A DNA stretch of 5,361 bases from JAOUEE01 sp051011595 (GTDB taxonomy: Bacteria; Actinomycetota; Acidimicrobiia; Acidimicrobiales; SHLQ01): contig JBPCTQ010000135.1 in assembly GCA_051011595.1 (NCBI GenBank), positions 1-5,361 of the forward strand. The letters are read 5' to 3'. Below the pieces are notes generated by a model that worked only from the letters and a program-made list of their open reading frames with translations, was not told the DNA's origin and did no database searches. Positions 1-5,361 of the stretch are shown in pieces. The number at the start of each line of letters is the position of its first letter. The stretch's first letter is position 1. Position numbers and translations under genes: made by a program.

Positions 1-1493
1 GCAACGCCCGACTCATCGAAGCTCGTCTCCGCGACCGCATCTTCGCCCACATCCAGCGCCTCCACTTCTCGTTCCACGACGCCACCGCCACCGGCGAGTT
101 GATGAGCCGGGGCAACACCGATCTCCAGCACTTCCAGAACGTCATCACCCTGGTGCCGCTCACCACCGGCAACCTGCTGATCGTGGCGTCGGTGTCGATC
201 ATCATGCTGATCCTCCAGCCCACGTTGGCCTTGCTGGCGCTCATCACCCTGCCGCTGGTCAACGTGCTGGGGAAACGCTTCGCATCCCGGCTCCACCCTG
301 CGGTGCTGGGTATCCAGCAGGAGTCGGCCCAGCTGGCGTCGGTGGTGGAAGAGACGGTGGCCGGCATACGGGTGGTGAAGGGTTTCGGGTCAGAGCCGGT
401 GCAGGCCGACAAGCTGGCGGTCGAGGCCGACGATGTGTTCCGCGAGTCCATGCGGGCCAGCCGCACCCGAGCCACCTACCTGCCCGGCATGGAGCTCCTC
501 CCCAACATCGGCCTCATCACGGTGCTCGGCTACGGCGGCCACCTCGTGCTGAACGACCAGATGACCGTGGGCGAGCTGGTCAGCTTCAACATCTACGTAC
601 TGATGCTCGTGCAGCCGCTGCGAATGCTCGGCATGGTGGTGGCCAACGGCCAGCGGGCGGCCGCCGCCGGAGAGCGCATCGACGAGGTACTCGCCACCGC
701 GCCCAAGATCGCCGACCCCACCGACCCGGTGAGGTTGCCGCACAAGGCGCAGCCGGGACGGGTCGAGTTCCGCGGTGTCGACTTCGCCTATCACGCCGGC
801 ACCGGCGCCGGTGTGCTCGAAGGCCTGTCGCTCACCATCGAAGCGGGCGAGTCGGTGGCGCTGGTCGGCCCCACCGGATCGGGGAAGAGCACGGTGGCCC
901 GGCTCCTTCCCCGGTTCTACGAGGTCGACGCCGGTGCGGTGCTTCTCGATGGCGTCGACGTGCGCTCGGTGCGTCGCCAGGAGCTGCGCCGGGCGGTGGG
1001 CATCGTGTTCGAGGAGACGTTCCTGTTCAGTGCGTCGGTCCGCGACAACATCGCCTTCGCCGACCCGGAGGCATCGTTCGAGTCGGTCGTGCGGGCGGCT
1101 CGGCTGGCCGGCGCCCACGAGTTCGTCGAGGCCCTGCCCGAGGGCTACGACACCGAGCTCGGCGAGCGAGGGTTTTCGCTCTCGGGCGGACAGCGGCAAC
1201 GCCTGGCGATCGCCCGAGCCATCCTGGCCGACCCCCGCGTGCTCATCCTCGACGACGCAACGTCGGCCGTCGACCCCACCAAGGAGCACGAGATCCGCGA
1301 CGCCCTGGGTGAGGTGATGGACCGACGAACCACAATCGTGATCGCTCATCGGCCGGCCACCATCGCCCTGGCCGACCGGGTGGTGTTCCTCGCCGAGGGA
1401 CGGGTCATCGCGGAAGGCACCCATCAACACCTGTTGGCCACCGACGAGCGCTACCGCGCCGTGCTGGCGGCCGACGAGGCGGACGATCGCTGA
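1..1493 (+). CDS. ABC exporter half-transporter (TMD-NBD), degenerate-site subunit; 5' end missing
   Basis: Membrane exporter subunit, with its transmembrane domain fused to a C-terminal ATPase domain. The frame is open to the left edge (first full codon at base 3), giving 496 visible residues. Type I exporters usually have 580-620, so TM1, TM2 and perhaps 80-120 residues lie outside. The visible part begins in the first intracellular loop, with a coupling-helix-like segment FHDATATGELMSR ending at about base 110. TM3-TM4 span roughly 147-270 and TM5-TM6 roughly 486-645. The ATPase domain has Walker A GPTGSGKST (867-893), LSGGQ (1179-1193), Walker B ending LILDD (1242-1256), SAVD D-loop and His of the H-loop (1347-1349). 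Two catalytic positions deviate: Asp (1254-1256) replaces the Walker B Glu, and Glu (1011-1013) replaces the Q-loop Gln. Both fit the non-catalytic half of a heterodimer with the next gene, whose ATG overlaps this stop codon. The family is secure. Substrate (drug, lipid or other) is unknown. An internal ATG at 99 is not the true start, because homology continues upstream of it. Confidence 0.95.
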   Translation, partial: NARLIEARLRDRIFAHIQRLHFSFHDATATGELMSRGNTDLQHFQNVITLVPLTTGNLLIVASVSIIMLILQPTLALLALITLPLVNVLGKRFASRLHPAVLGIQQESAQLASVVEETVAGIRVVKGFGSEPVQADKLAVEADDVFRESMRASRTRATYLPGMELLPNIGLITVLGYGGHLVLNDQMTVGELVSFNIYVLMLVQPLRMLGMVVANGQRAAAAGERIDEVLATAPKIADPTDPVRLPHKAQPGRVEFRGVDFAYHAGTGAGVLEGLSLTIEAGESVALVGPTGSGKSTVARLLPRFYEVDAGAVLLDGVDVRSVRRQELRRAVGIVFEETFLFSASVRDNIAFADPEASFESVVRAARLAGAHEFVEALPEGYDTELGERGFSLSGGQRQRLAIARAILADPRVLILDDATSAVDPTKEHEIRDALGEVMDRRTTIVIAHRPATIALADRVVFLAEGRVIAEGTHQHLLATDERYRAVLAADEADDR

Positions 1494-3286
1494 TGGGTTG
1501 GATGATGGTGCACGGCACCGACGAGGACGACAAGCTCGATCTGGTCGCCACCCGCCGGGTGCTGCATCGCACGGCAAGTCTGGTGCGGCCGTACCGGCGC
1601 GGGGTGTACACCGCCATGGCCCTGCTGGTGGTGTGGACCGGCACCATGCTGGCCGGGCCGCTGCTGGTGCGGCGGGCCATCGATGAAGGGCTCGAGAAGA
1701 ACGACGCCGCCGCCCTGAACGTGTCCATCGTGGCCTACATCGTGGTGGCCGTGGTGGCCTACATCACCTTCCGCCAGGCCATCTTGACCCTGGCCCGCGT
1801 GGGCGAGAACTTCTTGCGCGATCTCCGCAACGGTGTGTTCGGCCGGCTGTTGGGCCAATCGATGGAGTTCTACGACCGCGAGAAGGCCGGGGTGCTGATC
1901 TCGCGTATGACCTCCGACATCGACTCGCTCCAGGAACTGGTGCAGTTCGGTCTGTTGATGTTCACCAGCGCCAGCTTGTTGCTGCTGGGAACGGCCACCG
2001 TGCTCACCATCTTGTCGTGGAAGCTCATGTTGGTGTGCCTGGTCACGGTGCCCTTCGTGGCCGCCGCCAGCGTCAAGTTCCACCGTGACTCCAACCGGGC
2101 CTACCTGGCGGTGCGCGATCACATCGGCAACACCCTCTCCACCCTCCAAGAAGGCATCAGTGGTGTACGGGTGGTGCAGGCCTTCGCTCGAGAGGATGTG
2201 GAAGCGCGTCGTTTCGCCGAAACCAACGATGAGCTGTACCGGACTCACATGGAGTCGGTCCGCGTTCAGTGCTGGTACCTGCCCATCGTCGAGTTCGCCG
2301 GCGCCGCCACCACCGCCATCGCCATCGGTGTCGGGGGATGGATGGTCAGCGACGGACAGCTCTCGCTCGGAACGGTGGTGGCGTTCATCTTGTTGGTGTC
2401 GAGCCTGTTCGAGCCGGTGCAGCAGCTGAGCCAGCTGTTCAACATGGTGCAGTCGTCGACTGCGGCCTTGAACAAGTTGTACGAACTCACCGACGAACCG
2501 GTCGCCATCACGGCCCCGGCCGACGCCGTGACCCTGCCCATCGGCGGCGCCATCGAGCTCGACGACGTCTCGTTCGCGTACGCCGAGGGCGACCCGGTCC
2601 TGCGTAATGTCGACCTGTCCATCGGCGCCGGTGAGCGGGTGGCCCTGGTCGGTCCGACCGGAGCCGGCAAGTCCACCGTGGCCAAGCTGGTCGCTCGGTT
2701 CTACGACCCCACCGCCGGTTCGATCCGCATCGACGGCATCGACCTCCGGACGGTCGACCTCGACTCGCTACGCCACCAGATCGTGGTCGTGCCCCAGGAG
2801 GGGTATCTGTTCACCGGCACGGTGGCCGACAACATCCGGGTGGCCCGGCCAACGGCAACCGATGCCGAGGTGGAGGGTGCGCTGCGCCGCATCGGTGTGC
2901 TCGACCGGTTCGCCCAGCTACCCGACGGACTGGCCACCGAGGTTCGCGAACGGGGCAGCCGACTGTCGGCCGGCGAGAAGCAACTGGTCTCTCTGGCCCG
3001 GGCTGCGCTCGTCGACCCCAGCGTGTTGATCCTCGACGAAGCCACCTCTTCGGTCGATCCCGGCACAGAGGCGGCCGTGGAGACCGCCATGGAGACGTTG
3101 ATGCAGTCGCGCACGGTCATCGCCATTGCCCACCGCCTGTCGACCAGCGAACGGTGCGACCGAGTGGCCGTCGTCGACGATGGCCGGGTGGCCGAGTTGG
3201 GCACCCACGACGAGCTGGTGGCCGCGGGTGGTGCCTACGCCGCCCTGTTCGATGCCTGGACCAAAGGCCTGGCCTCGGCCGGCTGA
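1493..3286 (+). CDS. ABC exporter half-transporter (TMD-NBD), catalytic-site subunit
   Basis: Complete 597-residue type I ABC exporter subunit of normal length, predicted to pair with the preceding gene product in the cytoplasmic membrane and drive ATP-dependent export. A short acidic N-terminal tail (DEDDK near residues 10-14) precedes TM1 (about 38-60). Further membrane helices follow, with a coupling segment FYDREKAGVLISRM after TM2. The ATPase domain has Walker A GPTGAGKST (residues 387-395), Q-loop Gln435, Walker B ILDE with catalytic Glu516, SSVD D-loop and H-loop His547. The signature motif is LSAGE (491-495), not LSGGQ. It would face the partner's defective Walker B site, while the partner's intact LSGGQ faces this subunit's intact Walker A/B. 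The ATG at 1493 shares one base with the upstream TGA, implying translational coupling. ATGs at 1502 and 1505 are alternative starts, and no strong Shine-Dalgarno decides between them. Similar pairs include TM287/288, BmrCD and mycobacterial Rv1272c/Rv1273c. The transported substrate is not evident. Confidence 0.95.
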   Translation: MGWMMVHGTDEDDKLDLVATRRVLHRTASLVRPYRRGVYTAMALLVVWTGTMLAGPLLVRRAIDEGLEKNDAAALNVSIVAYIVVAVVAYITFRQAILTLARVGENFLRDLRNGVFGRLLGQSMEFYDREKAGVLISRMTSDIDSLQELVQFGLLMFTSASLLLLGTATVLTILSWKLMLVCLVTVPFVAAASVKFHRDSNRAYLAVRDHIGNTLSTLQEGISGVRVVQAFAREDVEARRFAETNDELYRTHMESVRVQCWYLPIVEFAGAATTAIAIGVGGWMVSDGQLSLGTVVAFILLVSSLFEPVQQLSQLFNMVQSSTAALNKLYELTDEPVAITAPADAVTLPIGGAIELDDVSFAYAEGDPVLRNVDLSIGAGERVALVGPTGAGKSTVAKLVARFYDPTAGSIRIDGIDLRTVDLDSLRHQIVVVPQEGYLFTGTVADNIRVARPTATDAEVEGALRRIGVLDRFAQLPDGLATEVRERGSRLSAGEKQLVSLARAALVDPSVLILDEATSSVDPGTEAAVETAMETLMQSRTVIAIAHRLSTSERCDRVAVVDDGRVAELGTHDELVAAGGAYAALFDAWTKGLASAG

Positions 3287-3288
3287 CC

Positions 3289-3312
3289 GCCCGGGATCGG
3301 GTGTCCTCGGGC
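3289..3312 (+). terminator. possible GC-rich terminator hairpin after the exporter pair
   Basis: Just 3' of the exporter stop codon (3284-3286), GCCCGGGA (3289-3296) can pair with TCC-T-CGGGC (3304-3312). This forms an 8-bp GC-rich stem with one bulged T (3307) and a 7-base loop. No T-run follows, so it is not a classical intrinsic terminator. Hairpins lacking a U-tail are reported in high-GC actinobacteria. Its position between two functionally unrelated operons supports a termination role, but GC-rich DNA forms such stems by chance and the call is tentative. Confidence 0.3.
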
Positions 3313-3337
3313 CCTGACCGGCTTCTCCAGCAGTACA

Positions 3338-3388
3338 TCCGGCAACCGGACAATCGGGCGGGAATGAATGGGCGCGGGCTACCGGTTG
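3338..3388. repeat. inverted repeats in the intergenic region
   Basis: Two nested symmetries lie upstream of the importer cassette. TCCGG-CAA-CCGGA (3338-3350) is a perfect 5-bp stem with a 3-base loop. CAACCGG (3343-3349) is also the reverse complement of CCGGTTG (3382-3388), with 32 bases between the arms. The second arm contains the palindrome ACCGGT (3381-3386). They could form alternative RNA folds or be an operator, but the arms are short and CCGG-rich sequence is common here. Confidence 0.3.
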
Positions 3389-3432
3389 TGTGTCCCGTCG
3401 ACCTAGCTTCTGGGCCGACTTCTGACTTCCCT

Positions 3433-3438
3433 GGAGGA
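3433..3438 (+). promoter_or_regulatory. Shine-Dalgarno for the binding-protein gene
   Basis: GGAGGA lies 5 bases upstream of GTG 3444 and is the strongest ribosome binding site in the window. It fixes the GTG as the start, in agreement with the signal peptide that begins immediately afterwards. A strong site here also fits the usual need for more binding protein than ATPase or permease in an import cassette. Confidence 0.85.
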
Positions 3439-3443
3439 TTCTC

Positions 3444-4451
3444 GTGCGTCATTCCCGTCTGGTTCGTTTCTTGCTGATCCTGAGCGTGTTCGGCCTGGTG
3501 GTCGCCGCCTGCGGATCCGACGACGACAGCGACGGCGCATCCGACGAAACCAGCGGGGACGAAACCAGCGCAGACGAAGCCAGCGCCGACGAAGGCGGCA
3601 CCGACGGAAGCGCCGATGGCGACGACCAGGCCGCAGCCGGCGGGTTCGAGGGCACCCTCGTGATCGGTGCCATCCCCGATCAGGATCCCGAGATCCTGGT
3701 TCGGAACTACGACCTGTTGGCCGACTATCTGGCCACCGAGCTCGGAGTCGATGTCGAGTTCCGGCCGGTCACCGAGTACGACGCCGCCGTCACCGCGTTC
3801 AAGGTGGGCGACCTGCAACTGGTCTGGTTCGGCGGGCTCACCGGTGTGCAGGCCCGCCTCGAGGTCGACGGGGCCGAAGCCATTGCCCAACGCGACATCG
3901 ACGAACAGTTCACCTCGGTGTTCATCGCCGGCACCGACACGGGCGTCGAACCCTTCGACGATGTCAGTGGTCTCAGCGCGGTGGCGGGACACAGCCTCAC
4001 CTTCGGGTCGGAGTCCTCCACGTCGGGACGGCTCATGCCCCAGTCGTTCCTGGCCGACGCGGGGGTGACACTCGACGACCTGGAGGGTGAACCGGGCTTC
4101 TCGGGCAGCCACGACAGCACCATTGCCCTGGTCGAGGCCGGTACCTACGAGGTCGGTGCGCTCAACAGTCAGGTGTGGGAGGCCCGGGTCGAAGAGGGAG
4201 CGGTCGACACCGACAAGGTGCAGGTCGTGTGGGAGACAACCGAGTACTACGACTACCACTGGGTGGCCCGACCCGAGCTGGCCGACATCGAGCAGGCCAT
4301 CATCGACGCACTCGTCGGCCTCGACCCGGCCGACCCCGACCAGGCCGAGATCCTGGCGTTCTTCGGGGCCGAGACGTTCATCGTCACCGAGAGCGGCAAC
4401 TACGCCCAGATCGAGGCGGTGGGTCGCGAGTCCGGGCTCATCACGGAGTAG
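3444..4451 (+). CDS. PhnD-superfamily ABC transporter substrate-binding lipoprotein (putative selenate/phosphonate-type oxyanion)
   Basis: A 335-residue extracytoplasmic solute-binding protein of an ABC importer. A short basic start (MRHSRLVR) and a hydrophobic stretch lead to a lipobox VVAAC with Cys23 as the lipidated residue, so the mature protein should be membrane-anchored. Residues 24-67 form an acidic low-complexity linker, and the binding domain starts near residue 68 (GTLVIGAIPDQDPE). PhnD-like landmarks are W128-F-G-G, the S192-T-S-G ligand-loop motif and G221-S-H-D. The context FTSVFI, FGSESSTSG, FSGSHD, ALNSQVW and Y268-Y-D-Y-H-W recalls, from memory, the subgroup annotated as putative selenate ABC transporter binding protein (TIGR04553) more than E. 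coli PhnD or PtxB. The GTG start is fixed by GGAGGA. An ATPase and a permease follow on the same strand. The superfamily is secure. The ligand is inferred; phosphonate, phosphite or another oxyanion remains possible. The symbol phnD is withheld for that reason. Confidence 0.9.
   Translation: MRHSRLVRFLLILSVFGLVVAACGSDDDSDGASDETSGDETSADEASADEGGTDGSADGDDQAAAGGFEGTLVIGAIPDQDPEILVRNYDLLADYLATELGVDVEFRPVTEYDAAVTAFKVGDLQLVWFGGLTGVQARLEVDGAEAIAQRDIDEQFTSVFIAGTDTGVEPFDDVSGLSAVAGHSLTFGSESSTSGRLMPQSFLADAGVTLDDLEGEPGFSGSHDSTIALVEAGTYEVGALNSQVWEARVEEGAVDTDKVQVVWETTEYYDYHWVARPELADIEQAIIDALVGLDPADPDQAEILAFFGAETFIVTESGNYAQIEAVGRESGLITE
3543..3617 (+). repeat. degenerate 15-bp tandem repeat encoding the acidic linker
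   Basis: Five consecutive 15-base units inside the lipoprotein gene encode DETSG, DETSA, DEASA, DEGGT and DGSAD (residues 34-58). Units 1 and 2 (GACGAAACCAGCGGG and GACGAAACCAGCGCA) differ only at their last two bases. Unit 3 differs from unit 2 at two positions, and units 4 and 5 are progressively more diverged. The length is a multiple of three, so gain or loss of units would change linker length without breaking the frame. Confidence 0.75.
4445..4448 (+). promoter_or_regulatory. GGAG Shine-Dalgarno candidate for the importer ATPase
   Basis: GGAG sits directly before the TAG stop (4449-4451) of the binding-protein gene. It is 6 bases upstream of an in-frame GTT codon (4455-4457), a normal distance for initiation. 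GTT is not a standard start, but the peptide that would follow (VRSPAPTPLLTLDQVGVSY) reads like a natural ABC ATPase N-terminus. By contrast GTG 4503 has only a weak AGG (4495-4497) upstream. Confidence 0.4.
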
Positions 4452-4502
4452 CTCGTTCGCTCGCCCGCCCCGACGCCGCTGCTGACCCTCGACCAGGTCG
4501 GT

Positions 4503-5234
4503 GTGTCCTATGACTCCGGCGCGCCTGCGGTGCACAACATCGACCTCACGGTTTCACCCGGCGAACGAGTGGCGCTGGTGGGCCCCTCTGGGGCCGGCAA
4601 GTCGACGATCCTCCGGGTGGGTAACGGCCTGGTGCATCCCACGAGTGGTGCCGCCCAGGTGTTCGGCGTCGACACCAGCGAGCTCGACCATCGGGCCCAT
4701 CGGCCCACCCGACGCCGCATCGGCGCCGTGCACCAGGATTTCGCCCTGGTCGGTTCGCTGCGAGTCGCTCACAACGTGGCCGCCGGCCGGCTGGGCCGGT
4801 GGAGCACGGTGCGGGCGTTGCGCACGCTGGTGCGACCGTCCGATCGCGATGAGATCGAAGCTGTGCTCGACGACGTCGGCATCACCGAGAAGCTCTGGGA
4901 CCGAACCGACACGCTCTCGGGCGGCCAACAACAACGGGTGGCAATCGCCCGCATGTTGTTCCAGGAACCCGACCTGTTGCTGGCCGACGAACCGGTGAGC
5001 AGTCTCGACCCGGGTCGGTCCAAGGCCGTGCTCGACGTGATCGTGCAGGCGTGTGAGGCGGACCCCCAGCGGGCCCTGCTCGCCAGCATCCACGACGCCC
5101 CGCTGGCGCTCAGCCACTTCAGCCGTCTGGTCGGACTGCATCAGGGGTCGATCGTGTTCGACCGACCGGCCGCCGGGGTCACACCCGACATGCTCGACCA
5201 GCTCTATGCCGTAGAGACCAACGGACCACGATGA
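4503..5234 (+). CDS. PhnC-like ABC importer ATPase subunit (start uncertain, probably upstream)
   Basis: Cytoplasmic ATPase powering the importer formed with the flanking binding protein and permease. From GTG 4503 it has 243 residues. The motifs are complete: probable A-loop Tyr3, Walker A GPSGAGKST (27-35), Q-loop Gln78, LSGGQ (138-142), Walker B LLLADE with catalytic Glu163, SSLD D-loop (166-169) and His197 (SIHDAP). Overall layout matches PhnC-type ATPases, including a C-terminal MLDQLYAVE resembling the family's usual ending. Starting at GTG 4503 would remove most of the first beta-strand, since the codons before it read PLLTLDQVG, which belongs to the fold. No ATG, GTG or TTG occurs in frame between the preceding TAG (4449-4451) and 4503. 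The true start may be a non-canonical GTT 4455 or CTG 4479/4482, or there may be a sequence error. The stop overlaps the next ATG by 4 bases (ATGA). Function as importer ATPase is secure; substrate follows the cassette. Confidence 0.92.
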   Translation: MSYDSGAPAVHNIDLTVSPGERVALVGPSGAGKSTILRVGNGLVHPTSGAAQVFGVDTSELDHRAHRPTRRRIGAVHQDFALVGSLRVAHNVAAGRLGRWSTVRALRTLVRPSDRDEIEAVLDDVGITEKLWDRTDTLSGGQQQRVAIARMLFQEPDLLLADEPVSSLDPGRSKAVLDVIVQACEADPQRALLASIHDAPLALSHFSRLVGLHQGSIVFDRPAAGVTPDMLDQLYAVETNGPR

Positions 5235-5361
5235 CGGTGGCCCCGGTGGCGACCGATCAGTCACCGTCCACGAAGGGTCGACCATCACCTCCGCGTCGAC
5301 CTCCGGCCCGCTGGGACCGGCGCCTGTGGGGCGTGGCCGTGGCCGCGCTGGTGGTCTGGTC
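5231..5361 (+). CDS. N-terminus of PhnE-like ABC importer permease, cut by the right edge
   Basis: ATG 5231 overlaps the ATPase stop (ATGA, 5231-5234), and the frame stays open to the window end, giving 43 complete codons. The visible part has a Pro/Arg/Ser-rich cytoplasmic tail (RPSPPRRPPARWDRR, about residues 17-31) followed by the start of a hydrophobic helix (LWGVAVAALVVW). A positively charged tail before TM1 predicts a cytoplasmic N-terminus. No family motif is visible yet. Assignment as the permease rests on position after a binding protein and ATPase, the coupled start and the onset of a membrane helix. GTG codons at 5237 and 5246 are alternative starts, but the ATGA junction favours 5231. 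Confidence 0.75.
   Translation, partial: MTVAPVATDQSPSTKGRPSPPRRPPARWDRRLWGVAVAALVVW

Noticed and set aside
390..1577. Long minus-strand open frame (395 codons) over the first exporter gene.
   Set aside because: It is antisense to a textbook ABC transporter reading frame and has no recognisable motif. It is a GC-bias artefact.
3361..3387. GGAAT (3361-3365) with GTT (3385-3387) 19 bases downstream, resembling a SigR/SigH-type stress promoter.
   Set aside because: A three-base -10 element occurs too often by chance. Nothing else in the window supports thiol-stress control.
3404..3409. TAGCTT as a -10 element for the importer cassette.
   Set aside because: It fits TANNNT, but the nearest -35-like TTGTGT (3386-3391) is only 12 bases upstream, too close for a normal sigma-70-type promoter.
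4449..4451. Readthrough of TAG joining the binding protein and the ATPase, which are in the same frame.
   Set aside because: The fusion would join an exported lipoprotein to a cytoplasmic ATPase, which makes no topological sense. Shared frame has a one-in-three chance, and separate genes with a GGAG before the junction explain it better.
3117..4535. Long minus-strand open frame (472 codons) over the binding-protein gene.
   Set aside because: It is antisense to a well-supported lipoprotein gene. The translation is low-complexity (repeated Gly, His, Arg, Val), typical of the mirror of GC-rich codons, and shows no recognisable domain.
1..5361. CRISPR arrays, tRNA or rRNA genes, insertion sequences, attachment sites.
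   Set aside because: No regularly spaced repeats, tRNA-like TTC arm or clover sequence, rRNA signature, transposase motif or terminal inverted repeats were seen. Nearly all sequence is explained by ABC transporter genes.

Overview
The window is about 5.4 kb of GC-rich, densely coding DNA with all recognisable genes on the + strand. Strong G/C preference at third codon positions, GTG start use and a lipoprotein with a long Asp/Ser/Glu linker suggest a high-GC Gram-positive bacterium (Actinomycetota, possibly an acidimicrobial-type lineage). This placement is inference from style, not from a marker gene.

Region 1 (1-3286) holds two type I ABC exporter half-transporters, the first cut by the left window edge. 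They overlap by one base (TGATG), so they are almost certainly co-translated. Their ATP sites are complementary. The first subunit has a canonical LSGGQ signature but Asp in place of the Walker B catalytic Glu, and Glu in place of the Q-loop Gln. The second has a canonical Walker B Glu and Q-loop but a divergent LSAGE signature. This is the pattern of a heterodimeric exporter with one catalytic and one degenerate ATP site (TM287/288, BmrCD, mycobacterial Rv1272c/Rv1273c type). The substrate cannot be read from sequence.

Region 2 (3287-3443) is a 157-bp intergenic gap with a GC-rich hairpin just after the exporter stop codon, a small perfect hairpin, a longer-range inverted repeat, and a strong Shine-Dalgarno for the next gene. 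It probably separates two transcription units.

Region 3 (3444-5361) is an ABC importer cassette in the order binding protein, ATPase, permease. It comprises a PhnD-superfamily solute-binding lipoprotein, a PhnC-like ATPase and the first 43 codons of a PhnE-like permease, which overlaps the ATPase by 4 bases (ATGA). The binding protein resembles the subgroup labelled putative selenate transporter binding protein more than classical PhnD. The ligand is therefore a small oxyanion (selenate, phosphonate, phosphite or similar) and is unproven.

The main irregularity is at the start of the importer ATPase. Family-like sequence begins upstream of the first usable start codon (GTG 4503). A well-placed GGAG precedes an in-frame GTT at 4455, which is not a standard start codon. 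No clearly new biological system is visible; the window looks like two conventional ABC transport operons with a few details worth checking.
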